Positions 56,523-64,000 of a DNA stretch of 64,000 bases are shown here, in pieces. The notes under the pieces were generated by a model that did not search any database, was not told the DNA's origin, and saw only the letters and a program-made list of their open reading frames with translations. Source of the stretch: Centipeda flueggei ATCC 43531 (lineage in GTDB: Bacteria > Bacillota > Negativicutes > Selenomonadales > Selenomonadaceae). The translations under genes were made by a program, and so were the position numbers. The first letter of the stretch is position 1. Every line of letters starts with the position of its first letter. Where the stretch lies: NCBI RefSeq assembly GCF_000160695.1, contig NZ_GG694006.1:976336-1040335 (forward strand). The letters are read 5' to 3'.

Positions 56523-56557
56523 AAAAAAAATCGCCCTGAGCTTCCACCCTCAGAGCG
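56523..56557 (-). terminator. Terminator closing the riboswitch transcript
   Basis: CGCTCTGAG and CTCAGGGCG (one wobble) form a 9-bp stem followed on the minus strand by eight T. It would stop transcription from the riboswitch before mutA. Confidence 0.8.
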
Positions 56558-56640
56558 TTCCCTCATCACGAGGGAAAAACGAGAACTGAAAAGATGAGCA
56601 ATGTTTCCCCAAGGAGCAATGCTCCTTCATCCCGGGGAAA
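56558..56640 (-). other. Structured non-coding segment downstream of riboswitch
   Basis: Two strong hairpins: TTCCCTC/GAGGGAA at 56558-56576, and a two-tier stem at 56604-56640 in which TTTCCCC/GGGGAAA encloses AAGGAGC/GCTCCTT. No T-runs follow them. No supported gene lies in the riboswitch-to-terminator interval. Confidence 0.55.
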
Positions 56641-56709
56641 TCTCTGCGCATGTTCCCATACGTGCGCACAGATCTCCGCAGGATCGCGCAGGGAATCGAG
56701 CCTTGCATA

Positions 56710-56748
56710 GAAAAAGCCCATCCCGCAGCAGCAGAATGGGTCTTTTTC
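56710..56748 (-). terminator. Terminator-like hairpin after the cobalamin riboswitch
   Basis: On the minus strand AAAGACCCAT and ATGGGCTTT pair (one bulge) and are followed by TTTTT, about 120 nt after the B12 box. It is a plausible expression platform. Confidence 0.65.
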
Positions 56749-56865
56749 GGTATCGTCACTCAGTTCTCGTGTCGTTTGGTCGCAGCTGCGCCAAACTTTA
56801 TATCAAGCGAACGAATCCGCAAAATCTCCATCCCCATCACTCGCAGGTCAATCGGTGATTGTTAA

Positions 56866-57060
56866 TCAAGCAGGTCTCCTGGCTCCAGTTCATCGCTCCT
56901 TCGCATCTTCCCGGGGGCTTCCCCAGTGACTGCCGGCTCGCGCTGGCGTGCGAATTTGCTCACTGTTACAGTGGCGTGACCGCTCCGGCTTATGAGATCA
57001 TACTCTCCCTACCGGATTCCCTATGAAGCATTAAGGCTTTGCACAGCAAAACCTCTGCAC
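56866..57060 (-). ncRNA. Cobalamin riboswitch
   Basis: The minus strand carries the standard aptamer landmarks in order: GGGAATCCGGT, then GAGCGGTCACGCCACTG, and the B12 box AGCCAGGAGACCTGC at 56870-56884. A sigma-A type promoter lies just upstream. Such RNAs normally switch off cobalamin synthesis or uptake genes when B12 is plentiful. Here no such gene follows: downstream come hairpins, two terminators and a repeat, then mutA about 700 bp away. Confidence 0.92.
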
Positions 57061-57100
57061 TTGATCCAATTTCTATATGTAATTTTTATGGTACGATAGA

Positions 57101-57129
57101 ATAGTACCACTGAAAGCACTTCTTGTCAA
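57101..57129 (-). promoter_or_regulatory. Sigma-A type promoter of the riboswitch transcript
   Basis: Minus strand TTGACA, 17 nt, TACTAT, 40-60 bp upstream of the aptamer. Confidence 0.7.
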
Positions 57130-57130
57130 T

Positions 57131-57169
57131 AAAAAAGAATCACTGTGTGAATAATTCCACAGTGATTCT
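57131..57169 (-). terminator. Terminator after the 3D-domain gene
   Basis: AGAATCACTGTG and CACAGTGATTCT form a perfect 12-bp stem followed on the minus strand by TTTTT. It isolates the riboswitch promoter from upstream transcription. Confidence 0.9.
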
Positions 57170-57177
57170 CTCTTTTG

Positions 57178-57987
57178 TTACTCGAGGACGTAGACCTCAA
57201 CCGAGCGCCGGCCGAACTGGATTGCCTCGTCATAGCTCTCCATGCAGAGGTCAATCGTGTTGCCGACGATCGCCCCGCCCGTATCCGCAGCGATTGCCTC
57301 GCCGTAGCCCGGGATATAGAGCCGCGAGCCGAGCGGAATGACGTTCGGATCGACGGCGACAACACCGCGGCGCGCCGCCATGCCGGTCGCCGTAATGCCG
57401 CTGCCGCCCCCGTCACTCGGGAGATAGGCGGATGCGTGCATTGTATAGGCTGCACGATAGCGGGGAATCCCCCGACTTACGCGTTCGGCCTCGCGCTCAC
57501 GCGCGCGCCGCTGCTCCGCCGCCTGCTCATTCTCTGTGAGCTGTATTGCAAGGTTTGCGGTGACTGGTGTATCAACACCGGGGTTCACATCAACCTCGTT
57601 CATATTGTAGCCATACTCTGCCACAACGTCGCCGACGGTATGTCCGCTCGTCATAACCTGCTGCGTATCGTCCCAGAAGGAGATGGTGACGGGCACGGCG
57701 CGCCGTACGGAGATGTCCGTACGCGGCGGATCCTTGCTCTCCTGCACCTCGTAGGTGTCCTTCTCGCCGAGCGTAACGCCAAGTTTTGCAAAAATATCGT
57801 TAGGCTGCGTCTGCACCGTCATGTCGTTGATCGTCTCTCCATCGACATGCACACTCACGCGGTGCATATTCTTCGGCAAGCCGTTCATCGTGAAGCCGCT
57901 GGACATCAGCATCATGCCCGCCAGCGCCGCACAGAGCACCGTGTTCTTCTTGGATTGGATGTATTTTCCTACACTTTTCCACTGCAT
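57178..57987 (-). CDS. 3D-domain, YabE-like cell-wall protein
   Basis: 269 aa. An N-terminal hydrophobic signal/anchor (NTVLCAALAGMMLMSSGF), a ubiquitin-like DUF348 region (VSVHVDGETINDMTVQTQ, GVTLGEKDTYEV) and a C-terminal 3D domain with its three Asp (VVAVDPNVIPLGSRLYIPG, AADTGG, GNTIDL). 3D domains form the catalytic barrel of lytic transglycosylases related to Rpf/MltA, so a peptidoglycan-remodelling role is likely. The start at 57987 has an AAAGGGGG site. Confidence 0.85.
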   Translation of the reverse strand: MQWKSVGKYIQSKKNTVLCAALAGMMLMSSGFTMNGLPKNMHRVSVHVDGETINDMTVQTQPNDIFAKLGVTLGEKDTYEVQESKDPPRTDISVRRAVPVTISFWDDTQQVMTSGHTVGDVVAEYGYNMNEVDVNPGVDTPVTANLAIQLTENEQAAEQRRAREREAERVSRGIPRYRAAYTMHASAYLPSDGGGSGITATGMAARRGVVAVDPNVIPLGSRLYIPGYGEAIAADTGGAIVGNTIDLCMESYDEAIQFGRRSVEVYVLE

Positions 57988-58221
57988 AGAATTCCCCCTT
58001 TGTTGACGGTATTTTCCCACTGAGAACTGAATTTTTCATGAAAAATGGGATTCAGTATAAAATTGATAGGCATTTTCTAACTTAGCTCTCCACTTTTAGG
58101 GAATTCGTCCTATGTAAAAGCCCTGCGTGCAGAGGATTTTTCTGCACACAGGGCGATAAATTGCGTGAAAACAATAGTATTTGGTTTTCTGCAGGAACCT
58201 GCTGTTCCTGCGCGGTGTCTA

Positions 58222-58995
58222 TCACAGCTTTGGATAGAGCCTCTGTGCATTCTCTGTCGTATAACGCGCAACTTCCTCGAATGCTTCACCACGAATCTCG
58301 GCGATCTTGGCGACGATATGCGTGACGCAGGCGGGCTCGTTGCGCTTGCCGCGCAGGGGGACGGGAGCGAGGTAGGGGCAGTCCGTCTCGACGAGGAGTT
58401 TATCCGCAGGGGCTTCGCGGACGATGTCCGGCAGTTTCGCCGCATTCTTGTACGTGAGCGGCCCGTCAATGCCAATGTACCAACCCATCTTCCACAGTTC
58501 ACGTGCCATTTCAAGACTGCCCGAGTAGCAGTGGAGAACGCCCGTGAGCCCCGCCCCCTCAGCACGCAGCATGGCGAGCGTGTCGCCGTGCGCCTCGCGG
58601 TCATGGATGCAGACGGGAAGACCCGCCTCGCGTGCGAGGTCAAGCTGCGCTGCAAGGAGGTCACGCTGCAGGGCGCGGCGCGACGCGTCCTTTTCCCAGT
58701 AGTAGTCGAGTCCGATCTCGCCGATGGCGACGACCTTCGGATGCTGTGCCCATGTGAGGAGCTGACGGCGCATCTCGTCCGTCAGCACACACGCGCTCTC
58801 GGGGTGGATCCCGACAGCGGCATAGAGTGCAGGATATTCCTCCGCATCCTGCACCACCTGCGCGGATGCCGCCATCGTATCGCCCATGCTGATGATCTTC
58901 GTTACGCCCGCCTCATGCGCGCGTGCGATCACGTCGATGCGGTCATCGTCGAATTTTTCGTCGCAGAGGTGGGCGTGCGTGTCGATGAGTGTCAT
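58222..58995 (-). CDS. tatD: TatD family metal-dependent hydrolase
   Basis: 257-aa TIM-barrel nuclease. Metal-ligand motifs are visible: DTHAHL at the N-terminus, AIGEIGLDYYW, PVCIHDREAH and LVETDCPYLAP. Members act as DNA 3'-5' exonucleases or D-aminoacyl-tRNA deacylases. Its start overlaps the metG stop (ATGA), a frequent metG-tatD pairing in Firmicutes. Between its stop and the 3D gene lie about 230 bp with no gene. Confidence 0.94.
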   Translation of the reverse strand: MTLIDTHAHLCDEKFDDDRIDVIARAHEAGVTKIISMGDTMAASAQVVQDAEEYPALYAAVGIHPESACVLTDEMRRQLLTWAQHPKVVAIGEIGLDYYWEKDASRRALQRDLLAAQLDLAREAGLPVCIHDREAHGDTLAMLRAEGAGLTGVLHCYSGSLEMARELWKMGWYIGIDGPLTYKNAAKLPDIVREAPADKLLVETDCPYLAPVPLRGKRNEPACVTHIVAKIAEIRGEAFEEVARYTTENAQRLYPKL

Positions 58996-60542
58996 GCCTT
59001 CTCGACCTCGATGCGCGGGAAGAGCTGCTCTGCCGTGCCGACCGTATGCCCGTCAGGCGTTGTGCCCCATGCGGCGATGTCCGCCAGCTGCACGCCGTCA
59101 AAGTCCGCATGGAAGCCGAGCTGCTTGTGGATGCGGCGTGCCGTCGTCGGCATGAACGGCGCGATGAGGACGCTGACGATGTGCAGCGTCTCGACAAGGT
59201 GATAGAGCACAGCGTCAAGCTGCGCCGCCTTCGCTTCGTCCTTGGCGAGCGTCCACGGCGCAGTTTCGTCGATGTATTTGTTCGTACGCGAGATCAGCGC
59301 CCAGACGGTCTTTACTGCGGCGGAGAGCTCCATCGCGTCCATCTGCTCCGTATAGTCGCGCACCGTCGCCGCCGTCATCGTTTCGAGTGCCGCGTCGAAG
59401 TCCGTGCGCCCTTCACCCTTTGTGACAACGCCCTTCCGATATTTTTTTGCCATGGAGAGCGTGCGGTGAAGCAGGTTGCCGAGATCGTTCGCCAGATCGG
59501 AGTTGATGCGTCCGATGAGCGCATCGCGCGAGATATTGCCGTCCTGTCCGAGTGCGATCTCGCGCAGGAGAAAGTAGCGGATGGCGTCCGCGCCGAACTC
59601 CTCGATGAGGGCGACGGGGTCGACGACGTTGCCGACCGACTTCGACATCTTGGCACCGTTGACGATGAGCCAGCCGTGGCCGTAGACTTTTTTCGGCAGG
59701 TCAAGCCCGAGCGCCATAAGCATACAGCCCCAGATGATCGTGTGAAAGCGCACGATTTCCTTGCCGACGAGATGCACGTCCGCCGGCCAGTATTTATGGA
59801 ACATTTCCTTGTCATGGAGGTAGCCGATCGGCGTGAGATAGTTCGTCAGTGCGTCGAACCAAACGTAGACGACGTGCTTTGGGTCAAACGGCACGGGGAT
59901 GCCCCAGTCGAACGAAGTGCGCGAGACGCACAGATCCTCCAGCCCCTGCTCGATGAAGGCGATCATCTCGTTGCGGCGCGAGACGGGCTGGATGAAGTCG
60001 GGATGTTCGTTGATGTAGGCGAGCAGACGATCCGCATACTTGCTCATGCGGAAGAAGTATGCCTCCTCGGAGACCTCCTGCACGGGGCGGTGGCAGTCGG
60101 GGCAGCAGCCGTTCTCGTCGAGCTGCAGCCTCGTCCAGTAGCTCTCGCACGGCGTGCAGTAGAGTCCCTTGTACTCACCCTTGTAGATGTCGCCCTGATC
60201 GTAGATGCGCTGGAAGATATCCTGCACGAGTTCATAGTGGCGCGGCTGCGTCGTGCGGATGAAGTCATCGTAGGAGATGCCGAGCAGCCGCCACAGCTCT
60301 TGAAAGCTCGCAACGATGCGGTCGACGTACTGGATGGGCGTGATACCCTCCTTCTCCGCCGCCTGCTGGATCTTCTGCCCATGTTCATCCGAGCCGGTCA
60401 GGAAGAACACGTCGAAGCCTGCGAGCCGCTTGTAGCGCGCAATGGTATCCGCGACCGTCGTGCAGTACGCGTGCCCGATGTGGAGCTTCGCGCTCGGGTA
60501 GTAAATCGGTGTTGTAATGTAAAATGGAGTCTTTCCGCTCAT
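58992..60542 (-). CDS. metG: Methionyl-tRNA synthetase
   Basis: 516-aa class I synthetase that charges tRNA-Met. The HIGH motif (LHIGHAYCTT), the zinc-binding CTPCES and CCPDCHRP knuckles, and KMSKS (AKMSKSVGN) are intact, followed by the anticodon-binding helical domain. It is shorter than forms of about 640 aa that carry a C-terminal EMAP/Trbp111 tRNA-binding domain, which is absent here. A sigma-A type promoter lies 35-60 bp upstream. Confidence 0.96.
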   Translation of the reverse strand: MSGKTPFYITTPIYYPSAKLHIGHAYCTTVADTIARYKRLAGFDVFFLTGSDEHGQKIQQAAEKEGITPIQYVDRIVASFQELWRLLGISYDDFIRTTQPRHYELVQDIFQRIYDQGDIYKGEYKGLYCTPCESYWTRLQLDENGCCPDCHRPVQEVSEEAYFFRMSKYADRLLAYINEHPDFIQPVSRRNEMIAFIEQGLEDLCVSRTSFDWGIPVPFDPKHVVYVWFDALTNYLTPIGYLHDKEMFHKYWPADVHLVGKEIVRFHTIIWGCMLMALGLDLPKKVYGHGWLIVNGAKMSKSVGNVVDPVALIEEFGADAIRYFLLREIALGQDGNISRDALIGRINSDLANDLGNLLHRTLSMAKKYRKGVVTKGEGRTDFDAALETMTAATVRDYTEQMDAMELSAAVKTVWALISRTNKYIDETAPWTLAKDEAKAAQLDAVLYHLVETLHIVSVLIAPFMPTTARRIHKQLGFHADFDGVQLADIAAWGTTPDGHTVGTAEQLFPRIEVEKA

Positions 60543-60576
60543 AAATCATGCCTCGTTTCGATATAATTTCCTGTAT

Positions 60577-60605
60577 ATAGTAGCACAGAGTGTGCGGGGT
60601 GACAA
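60577..60605 (-). promoter_or_regulatory. Sigma-A type promoter of metG
   Basis: Minus strand TTGTCA, 17 nt, TACTAT. The rest of the 60543-60788 gap shows no gene; at 60729 a short AGGAAAGCACGGATA resembles the end of the MITE-like repeat but has no partner. Confidence 0.6.
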
Positions 60606-60788
60606 CTGCGGCGGCATTCATATACACAGAGAACTGTATTTATCATATCTACTTTTACAAGAACGATGTGCTCTGGACGAACATCTCCATCAGCATCCGT
60701 GCCGCTGCGGACAATCGTCTCCGCTAGGAAAGCACGGATACATTTCTGTATCGGGGATAAGCGGCGGTGTCTGTATGTATCGGCATGG

Positions 60789-61106
60789 TCAATCGGCGAC
60801 ATTTTTGATCGCGTGAATGACCTTGTCTGCAACCGCCCGATACACTGCCCAACCGCGATCATAGTGATTGCACTCACAGCAGACATAGCCAATAAACCCT
60901 GCCAACTCATCAGGAGCAGGGGCATTCCGCCACGGGGGACACGCCTCCAGCCGCTTGCAGATCAAGTGAACCTCATGCTCATATTCGTCTGGCGGCGCAG
61001 ATGGAAACAAATGCAGGGGGTCCCATTCGTCTATGACCTTTTTCACGGCGAGAAAGGTCTCCAACTGCGGCACTGATGCTCTTAAATACAGATTCATGTA
61101 TCGCAT
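60789..61106 (-). CDS. DUF1871 family protein
   Basis: 105 aa. The segment VKKVIDEWDPLHLFPSAPPD, then EYEHEVHLI matches the DUF1871 pattern (helical, with a WDP-LFP-APxDEY motif). Function unknown. The start at 61106 has a GGGGGAG site and overlaps the end of rsmI by 13 bp, so it is probably cotranscribed. Two Cys (YVCCECNH) near residue 75 are of note. Confidence 0.8.
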   Translation of the reverse strand: MRYMNLYLRASVPQLETFLAVKKVIDEWDPLHLFPSAPPDEYEHEVHLICKRLEACPPWRNAPAPDELAGFIGYVCCECNHYDRGWAVYRAVADKVIHAIKNVAD

Positions 61107-61948
61107 AATTTCTCCCCCAGTATTGCCTGATATACCTCCCTGCGCGAGATGCCGAGTTCCTGCGCGGTGCGGCGCATGGCTTCCTTCTTGTCGAGCCCTG
61201 CGGCGATATGTGCTGCATAACGTTCCGTGAGGGACATCTCCGCCCCATCATCCACAGCGACATTCTCATCTGCGCCCGCGACGACGATCACGAACTCGCC
61301 GCGCGGCTCGTTCTCTCGGTAGTAGTCTGAGAGTTCGCCGAGCGGCGCACGGCGAAACTCCTCGAATTTCTTCGTCAGTTCGCGCGCGGCGCATGCCTGC
61401 CGCTCTTTTCCAAGGCACTCTGCGAGAGCATCAAGCGTCTCACGCAGACGGTGCGGCGCCTCGTAGAAGATGAGCGTCTCGGGATAGGCGGCGACGCGTG
61501 CCAGCACCTCGCGCCGTTTCTTTTCCTTGCGCGGGAGAAAGCCGACGAAGGTGAATCCTTCGAGCGGGAGTCCCGCGCAGATGAGCGCGGAGAGTGCGGC
61601 GTTCGCCCCCGGCAGCGGGGTGACGGGAATGCCTGCGGCGACGGCGCGTCGTGCAAGATCGCCGCCGGGGTCGGCGATGCCGGGAAGTCCCGCATCGCTG
61701 ACGCAGACGATGGTCTCCCCCGCCTGCATCCGTGCGATGAGTTCGGGGCCCTTGGCATCCTTGTTGTGCTCATGGTAGCTGGTCATGGGCGTATGGATGT
61801 CGTAATGCGCGAGCAGCCCGCGCGTATGGCGCGTATCCTCGGCGGCGATGAGATCCGCCGTGCGCAGCATCTCAACGGCACGGCAGGTGATGTCGCCGAG
61901 ATTGCCGATGGGCGTTGCACAGAGATAGAGCCGTCCCGTTTCGTTCAC
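61094..61948 (-). CDS. rsmI: 16S rRNA (cytidine-1402-2'-O)-methyltransferase
   Basis: 284-aa SAM-dependent enzyme that methylates C1402 of 16S rRNA at the decoding site. The N-terminus (GRLYLCATPIGNLGDITCRA), AEDTRHTRGLLAHYDI, VSDAGLPGIADPGGDL and FYEAPHRLRETL are standard RsmI motifs, with the C-terminal helical extension (LTERYAAHIAAGLDKKEAMR). Followed by the DUF1871 gene. Confidence 0.95.
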   Translation of the reverse strand: MNETGRLYLCATPIGNLGDITCRAVEMLRTADLIAAEDTRHTRGLLAHYDIHTPMTSYHEHNKDAKGPELIARMQAGETIVCVSDAGLPGIADPGGDLARRAVAAGIPVTPLPGANAALSALICAGLPLEGFTFVGFLPRKEKKRREVLARVAAYPETLIFYEAPHRLRETLDALAECLGKERQACAARELTKKFEEFRRAPLGELSDYYRENEPRGEFVIVVAGADENVAVDDGAEMSLTERYAAHIAAGLDKKEAMRRTAQELGISRREVYQAILGEKLCDT

Positions 61949-62038
61949 GGTGATCCCCCCTCACGATCGTTCACATGCTTCCTTTATACGGAACAGACGG
62001 CAGGTTGTCAAGAAAAACAAGAGCAGCATCCTCCTTTC

Positions 62039-62107
62039 TTTAAGGAATCCCTGATAAAATGAATCCCGTCAAGGCAGAGGTACTGAATTTATCCGTGCTT
62101 CCTTAAA
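62039..62107. repeat. MITE-like repeat, copy 5 (short form)
   Basis: 69 bp consisting almost only of the terminal inverted repeats: TTTAAGGAATCCCTGATAAA on the left and TTTATCCGTGCTTCCTTAAA on the right, with a short core. It lies in the 250-bp gap upstream of the response regulator. Confidence 0.65.
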
Positions 62108-62200
62108 AGTTCGATTATATTTTTCTCTTTTGCCTTTTCATTTTTCTTTTGTTCATATATAGTAGTAGCATCGTTAAGGGATGATTTGAGGTGTTGTATT

Positions 62201-62887
62201 ATGGATGAAAAAACACATGTCCTCATCGTGGAGGATGAGACACGCATTGCACGTTTTTTGCAGATGGAGCTGGAACACGAAGGATTTACAGCAGAAATCG
62301 AAGGCAATGGGACGCGTGCCTATGAGCGCATCATTCAGGAGAACTTTGATATTATACTGCTCGATGTAATGCTCCCCGGCATGGACGGCATTGAAATCTG
62401 CCGCCGTGTACGCACCGTGTCGAACGTGCCCATCATCATGCTGACGGCACGCGATGCCGTTGAGGACAGAGTCGAGGGGCTGGACATCGGCGCGGACGAT
62501 TACATCACGAAGCCGTTTGCTGTGCCGGAGCTGATCGCACGCGTACGCAATGCCCTGCGCCGCCGCGATATATCGACGGACGATGCGTCCGACCGCCTGA
62601 CGGTAAAGAACCTCATCATGTTCCTCTCACGCTACGAGGTGCAGGTAGACGGGGAGACGGTGGCTCTCACGAAGCGGGAGTACGATCTTCTCGAGTATCT
62701 CCTGCGCAACAAACGCACGGTGCTGACGCGCGACCAGATCCTGCAGGAGGTATGGGGATTCGACTACACGGGCGAGACCAACGTTGTCGATGTCTACATC
62801 CGCTACCTGCGCGCCAAACTTGATGACCGCTTCCACAAGAAGTACATCTATACGGTGCGCGGCGTCGGCTATGTGGTCCGCGATTAG
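62201..62887 (+). CDS. OmpR/PhoB-family response regulator
   Basis: 228-aa two-component regulator. The receiver domain (about 1-120) has the acidic pair ED at 11-12, phospho-acceptor Asp55 in IILLDVMLPGMDG and Lys in YITKPFAVPELI. The C-terminal winged helix (about 130-228) is of OmpR type (LTKREYDLLEYLLRNKRTVL, DVYIRYLRAKLDD). The start at 62201 was chosen over an ATG 15 bases upstream by the family N-terminus and the GAGGTG site. It overlaps the kinase gene by 17 bp. Confidence 0.95.
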   Translation: MDEKTHVLIVEDETRIARFLQMELEHEGFTAEIEGNGTRAYERIIQENFDIILLDVMLPGMDGIEICRRVRTVSNVPIIMLTARDAVEDRVEGLDIGADDYITKPFAVPELIARVRNALRRRDISTDDASDRLTVKNLIMFLSRYEVQVDGETVALTKREYDLLEYLLRNKRTVLTRDQILQEVWGFDYTGETNVVDVYIRYLRAKLDDRFHKKYIYTVRGVGYVVRD

Positions 62888-64000
62888 GAAGAGAGCTGCC
62901 CGCTGGGCTGACCGCCATCTATACATCCGCATCTCGACCAAAATCACACTGATGTATGCCGCCATCCTCTTTTTCGTGCTCATTCTTTCAACGGCGATTC
63001 TGGGGATGGGTGCATACATCTTTTTTTATCGGCAGGCAGAGGTTGATCTCGACCGCAGTATCCGTCACGTGATGAATAATATCGAGAGCGGAAACGCCGC
63101 CGAAGCAAAATTTTGGTTTGAGGGTCCGGTCATTCCTGGGGTTATCGTGCGTATTACGGATGCCTCCGGTCGTGTCGTTCTCGATACAGATACACACTTC
63201 CCTTCCATTGAGGCAATTGAGAGAGGCCGTGTGCCGACGCCCTTCTGGGCGAACCCTGAGATGGAGGTCTCCGAGTTCCGCAACGGTGCGGTCTATCACG
63301 CGCGCCGTACCATTGAGTATGGCGGCATCTCCTATCAGATTCATTTCTTTCGCACGATCACGACAGAGAAGGATTTTTTTTACTCGCTGCAGCGGCTCCT
63401 CTTCTACACAGTTGCGATCTGCTTTGTGCTCGCCCTTGTTGCGGGTCATTTCATCAGCACGCGCATCCTGAACCCGATCCGTGCAATCACACGGACGGCA
63501 GGCAGCATCGAGGTGGAACGCCTTGGTCAGCGCCTCGATGTTCCGCGTGCACGCGATGAGCTGGCAGAGCTGGCACTCACGTTCAACCGCATGCTCGGAC
63601 GTCTGCAGGAAGGGTTCATGCTGCAGCAGCGCTTTGTCTCGGATGCTTCGCATGAACTGCGCACACCGCTGACGGTTATCCTTGGATACTCCGATATGCT
63701 CTCACGCTGGGGGCGCGAAGACAAGGACATTCTCGAGGAGGGCATCACGGCGATCCGTTCGGAGGCGGAGAATATGCAGCAGCTCATCGAAAAGCTGCTC
63801 TTCCTCGCACGTGCCGATCAGAAGCGGCAGGCCGTACACAAGGAGTCGGTCATCTTCACGGAGCTTCTCGCCGACACCATCGAAAAGATGCAGACCGTCA
63901 CGACCTCACATGAGGTGACGCTCGGGGAAAATGCCGAAGCAACGGTGTACGCCGATCCTGTTCTCCTGCGCCAGCTGCTGCGCATCTTCCTCGAGAATAG
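62871..64000 (+). CDS. Sensor histidine kinase (3' end outside window)
   Basis: Membrane kinase partner of the adjacent regulator. It has TM1 about 27-50 (LMYAAILFFVLILSTAILGM), an extracytoplasmic sensor of about 125 residues, TM2 about 178-200 (FYTVAICFVLALVAGHFIS), HAMP, and HisKA with phospho-acceptor His261 in SDASHELRTPLTV. The ATPase domain is entered but cut by the window edge, so no stop is seen. The start at 62871 overlaps the regulator; an internal ATG at 62952 is less likely because it would remove the positive cytoplasmic tail. Arrangement resembles ArlRS/CusRS-type systems; the signal is unknown. Confidence 0.9.
   Translation, partial: MWSAIRKRAARWADRHLYIRISTKITLMYAAILFFVLILSTAILGMGAYIFFYRQAEVDLDRSIRHVMNNIESGNAAEAKFWFEGPVIPGVIVRITDASGRVVLDTDTHFPSIEAIERGRVPTPFWANPEMEVSEFRNGAVYHARRTIEYGGISYQIHFFRTITTEKDFFYSLQRLLFYTVAICFVLALVAGHFISTRILNPIRAITRTAGSIEVERLGQRLDVPRARDELAELALTFNRMLGRLQEGFMLQQRFVSDASHELRTPLTVILGYSDMLSRWGREDKDILEEGITAIRSEAENMQQLIEKLLFLARADQKRQAVHKESVIFTELLADTIEKMQTVTTSHEVTLGENAEATVYADPVLLRQLLRIFLEN

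Noticed and set aside
56550-56759. 69-codon frame downstream of the cobalamin riboswitch
   Set aside because: It starts at a GTG without a ribosome site, runs through terminator and hairpin sequences, and resembles no family.
60720-60760. Another end of the MITE-like repeat
   Set aside because: AGGAAAGCACGGATA resembles the terminal repeat, but no matching second end or internal block was found nearby.

Overview
The window looks like the chromosome of an anaerobic, flagellated, Gram-negative-type Firmicute, most probably a Selenomonas-like member of the Negativicutes. This is inferred from gene content: FliW/CsrA, YvyF and DUF6470 flagellar genes of Firmicute type, B12-dependent methylmalonyl-CoA mutase of the succinate-propionate route, rfbG/rfbH sugar genes and high-GC coding. 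No rRNA, tRNA, CRISPR array or prophage was seen.

Layout. (1) 1-5.9 kb: end of a radical SAM protein, then leftward genes for a cation P-type ATPase, a PepSY membrane protein, hibernation factor HPF and a cold-shock protein. (2) 6.1-22.5 kb: a 16.4-kb leftward operon of seven overlapping genes encoding giant, multi-module glycosyltransferases (GT2 and OGT/SPINDLY-like GT41) and TPR proteins. It has its own sigma-A type promoter just after the flagellin terminator and is probably the flagellin glycosylation machinery. (3) 22.6-33.7 kb: the late flagellar cluster yvyF, flgM, flgN, a FlgN-like gene, flgK, flgL, DUF6470, fliW, csrA, flaG, fliD, fliS, a FliT-like gene and flagellin. The flagellin leader carries a sigma-28 type promoter and a hairpin that presents a GGA motif, as expected for CsrA/FliW control.

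(4) 33.8-37.5 kb: a four-gene operon with a P1B-type ATPase whose membrane metal motif is SCG instead of CPC, two HMA-like proteins and a tiny membrane-anchored coiled-coil protein. It resembles ferrosome (fez) iron-organelle clusters. (5) 37.6-45.5 kb: YibE/F transporter, rfbH/rfbG, YitT, and fruK/fruA with a 55-bp tandem repeat between them. (6) 45.6-50.5 kb: Dyp peroxidase, two tandem chemoreceptor paralogues (one lacking the signalling tip) and an MsrA-like protein without its catalytic cysteine.

(7) 50.5-57.1 kb: mutA-mutB-meaB, and upstream of it a cobalamin riboswitch that is separated from mutA by two terminators, strong hairpins and a repeat element, so it appears to control no protein gene. 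(8) 57.2-64 kb: 3D-domain cell-wall protein, tatD-metG, a DUF1871 protein, rsmI, and a two-component system whose kinase runs off the window. A family of small palindromic repeats (MITE-like, about 65-165 bp) is scattered over at least five intergenic sites.
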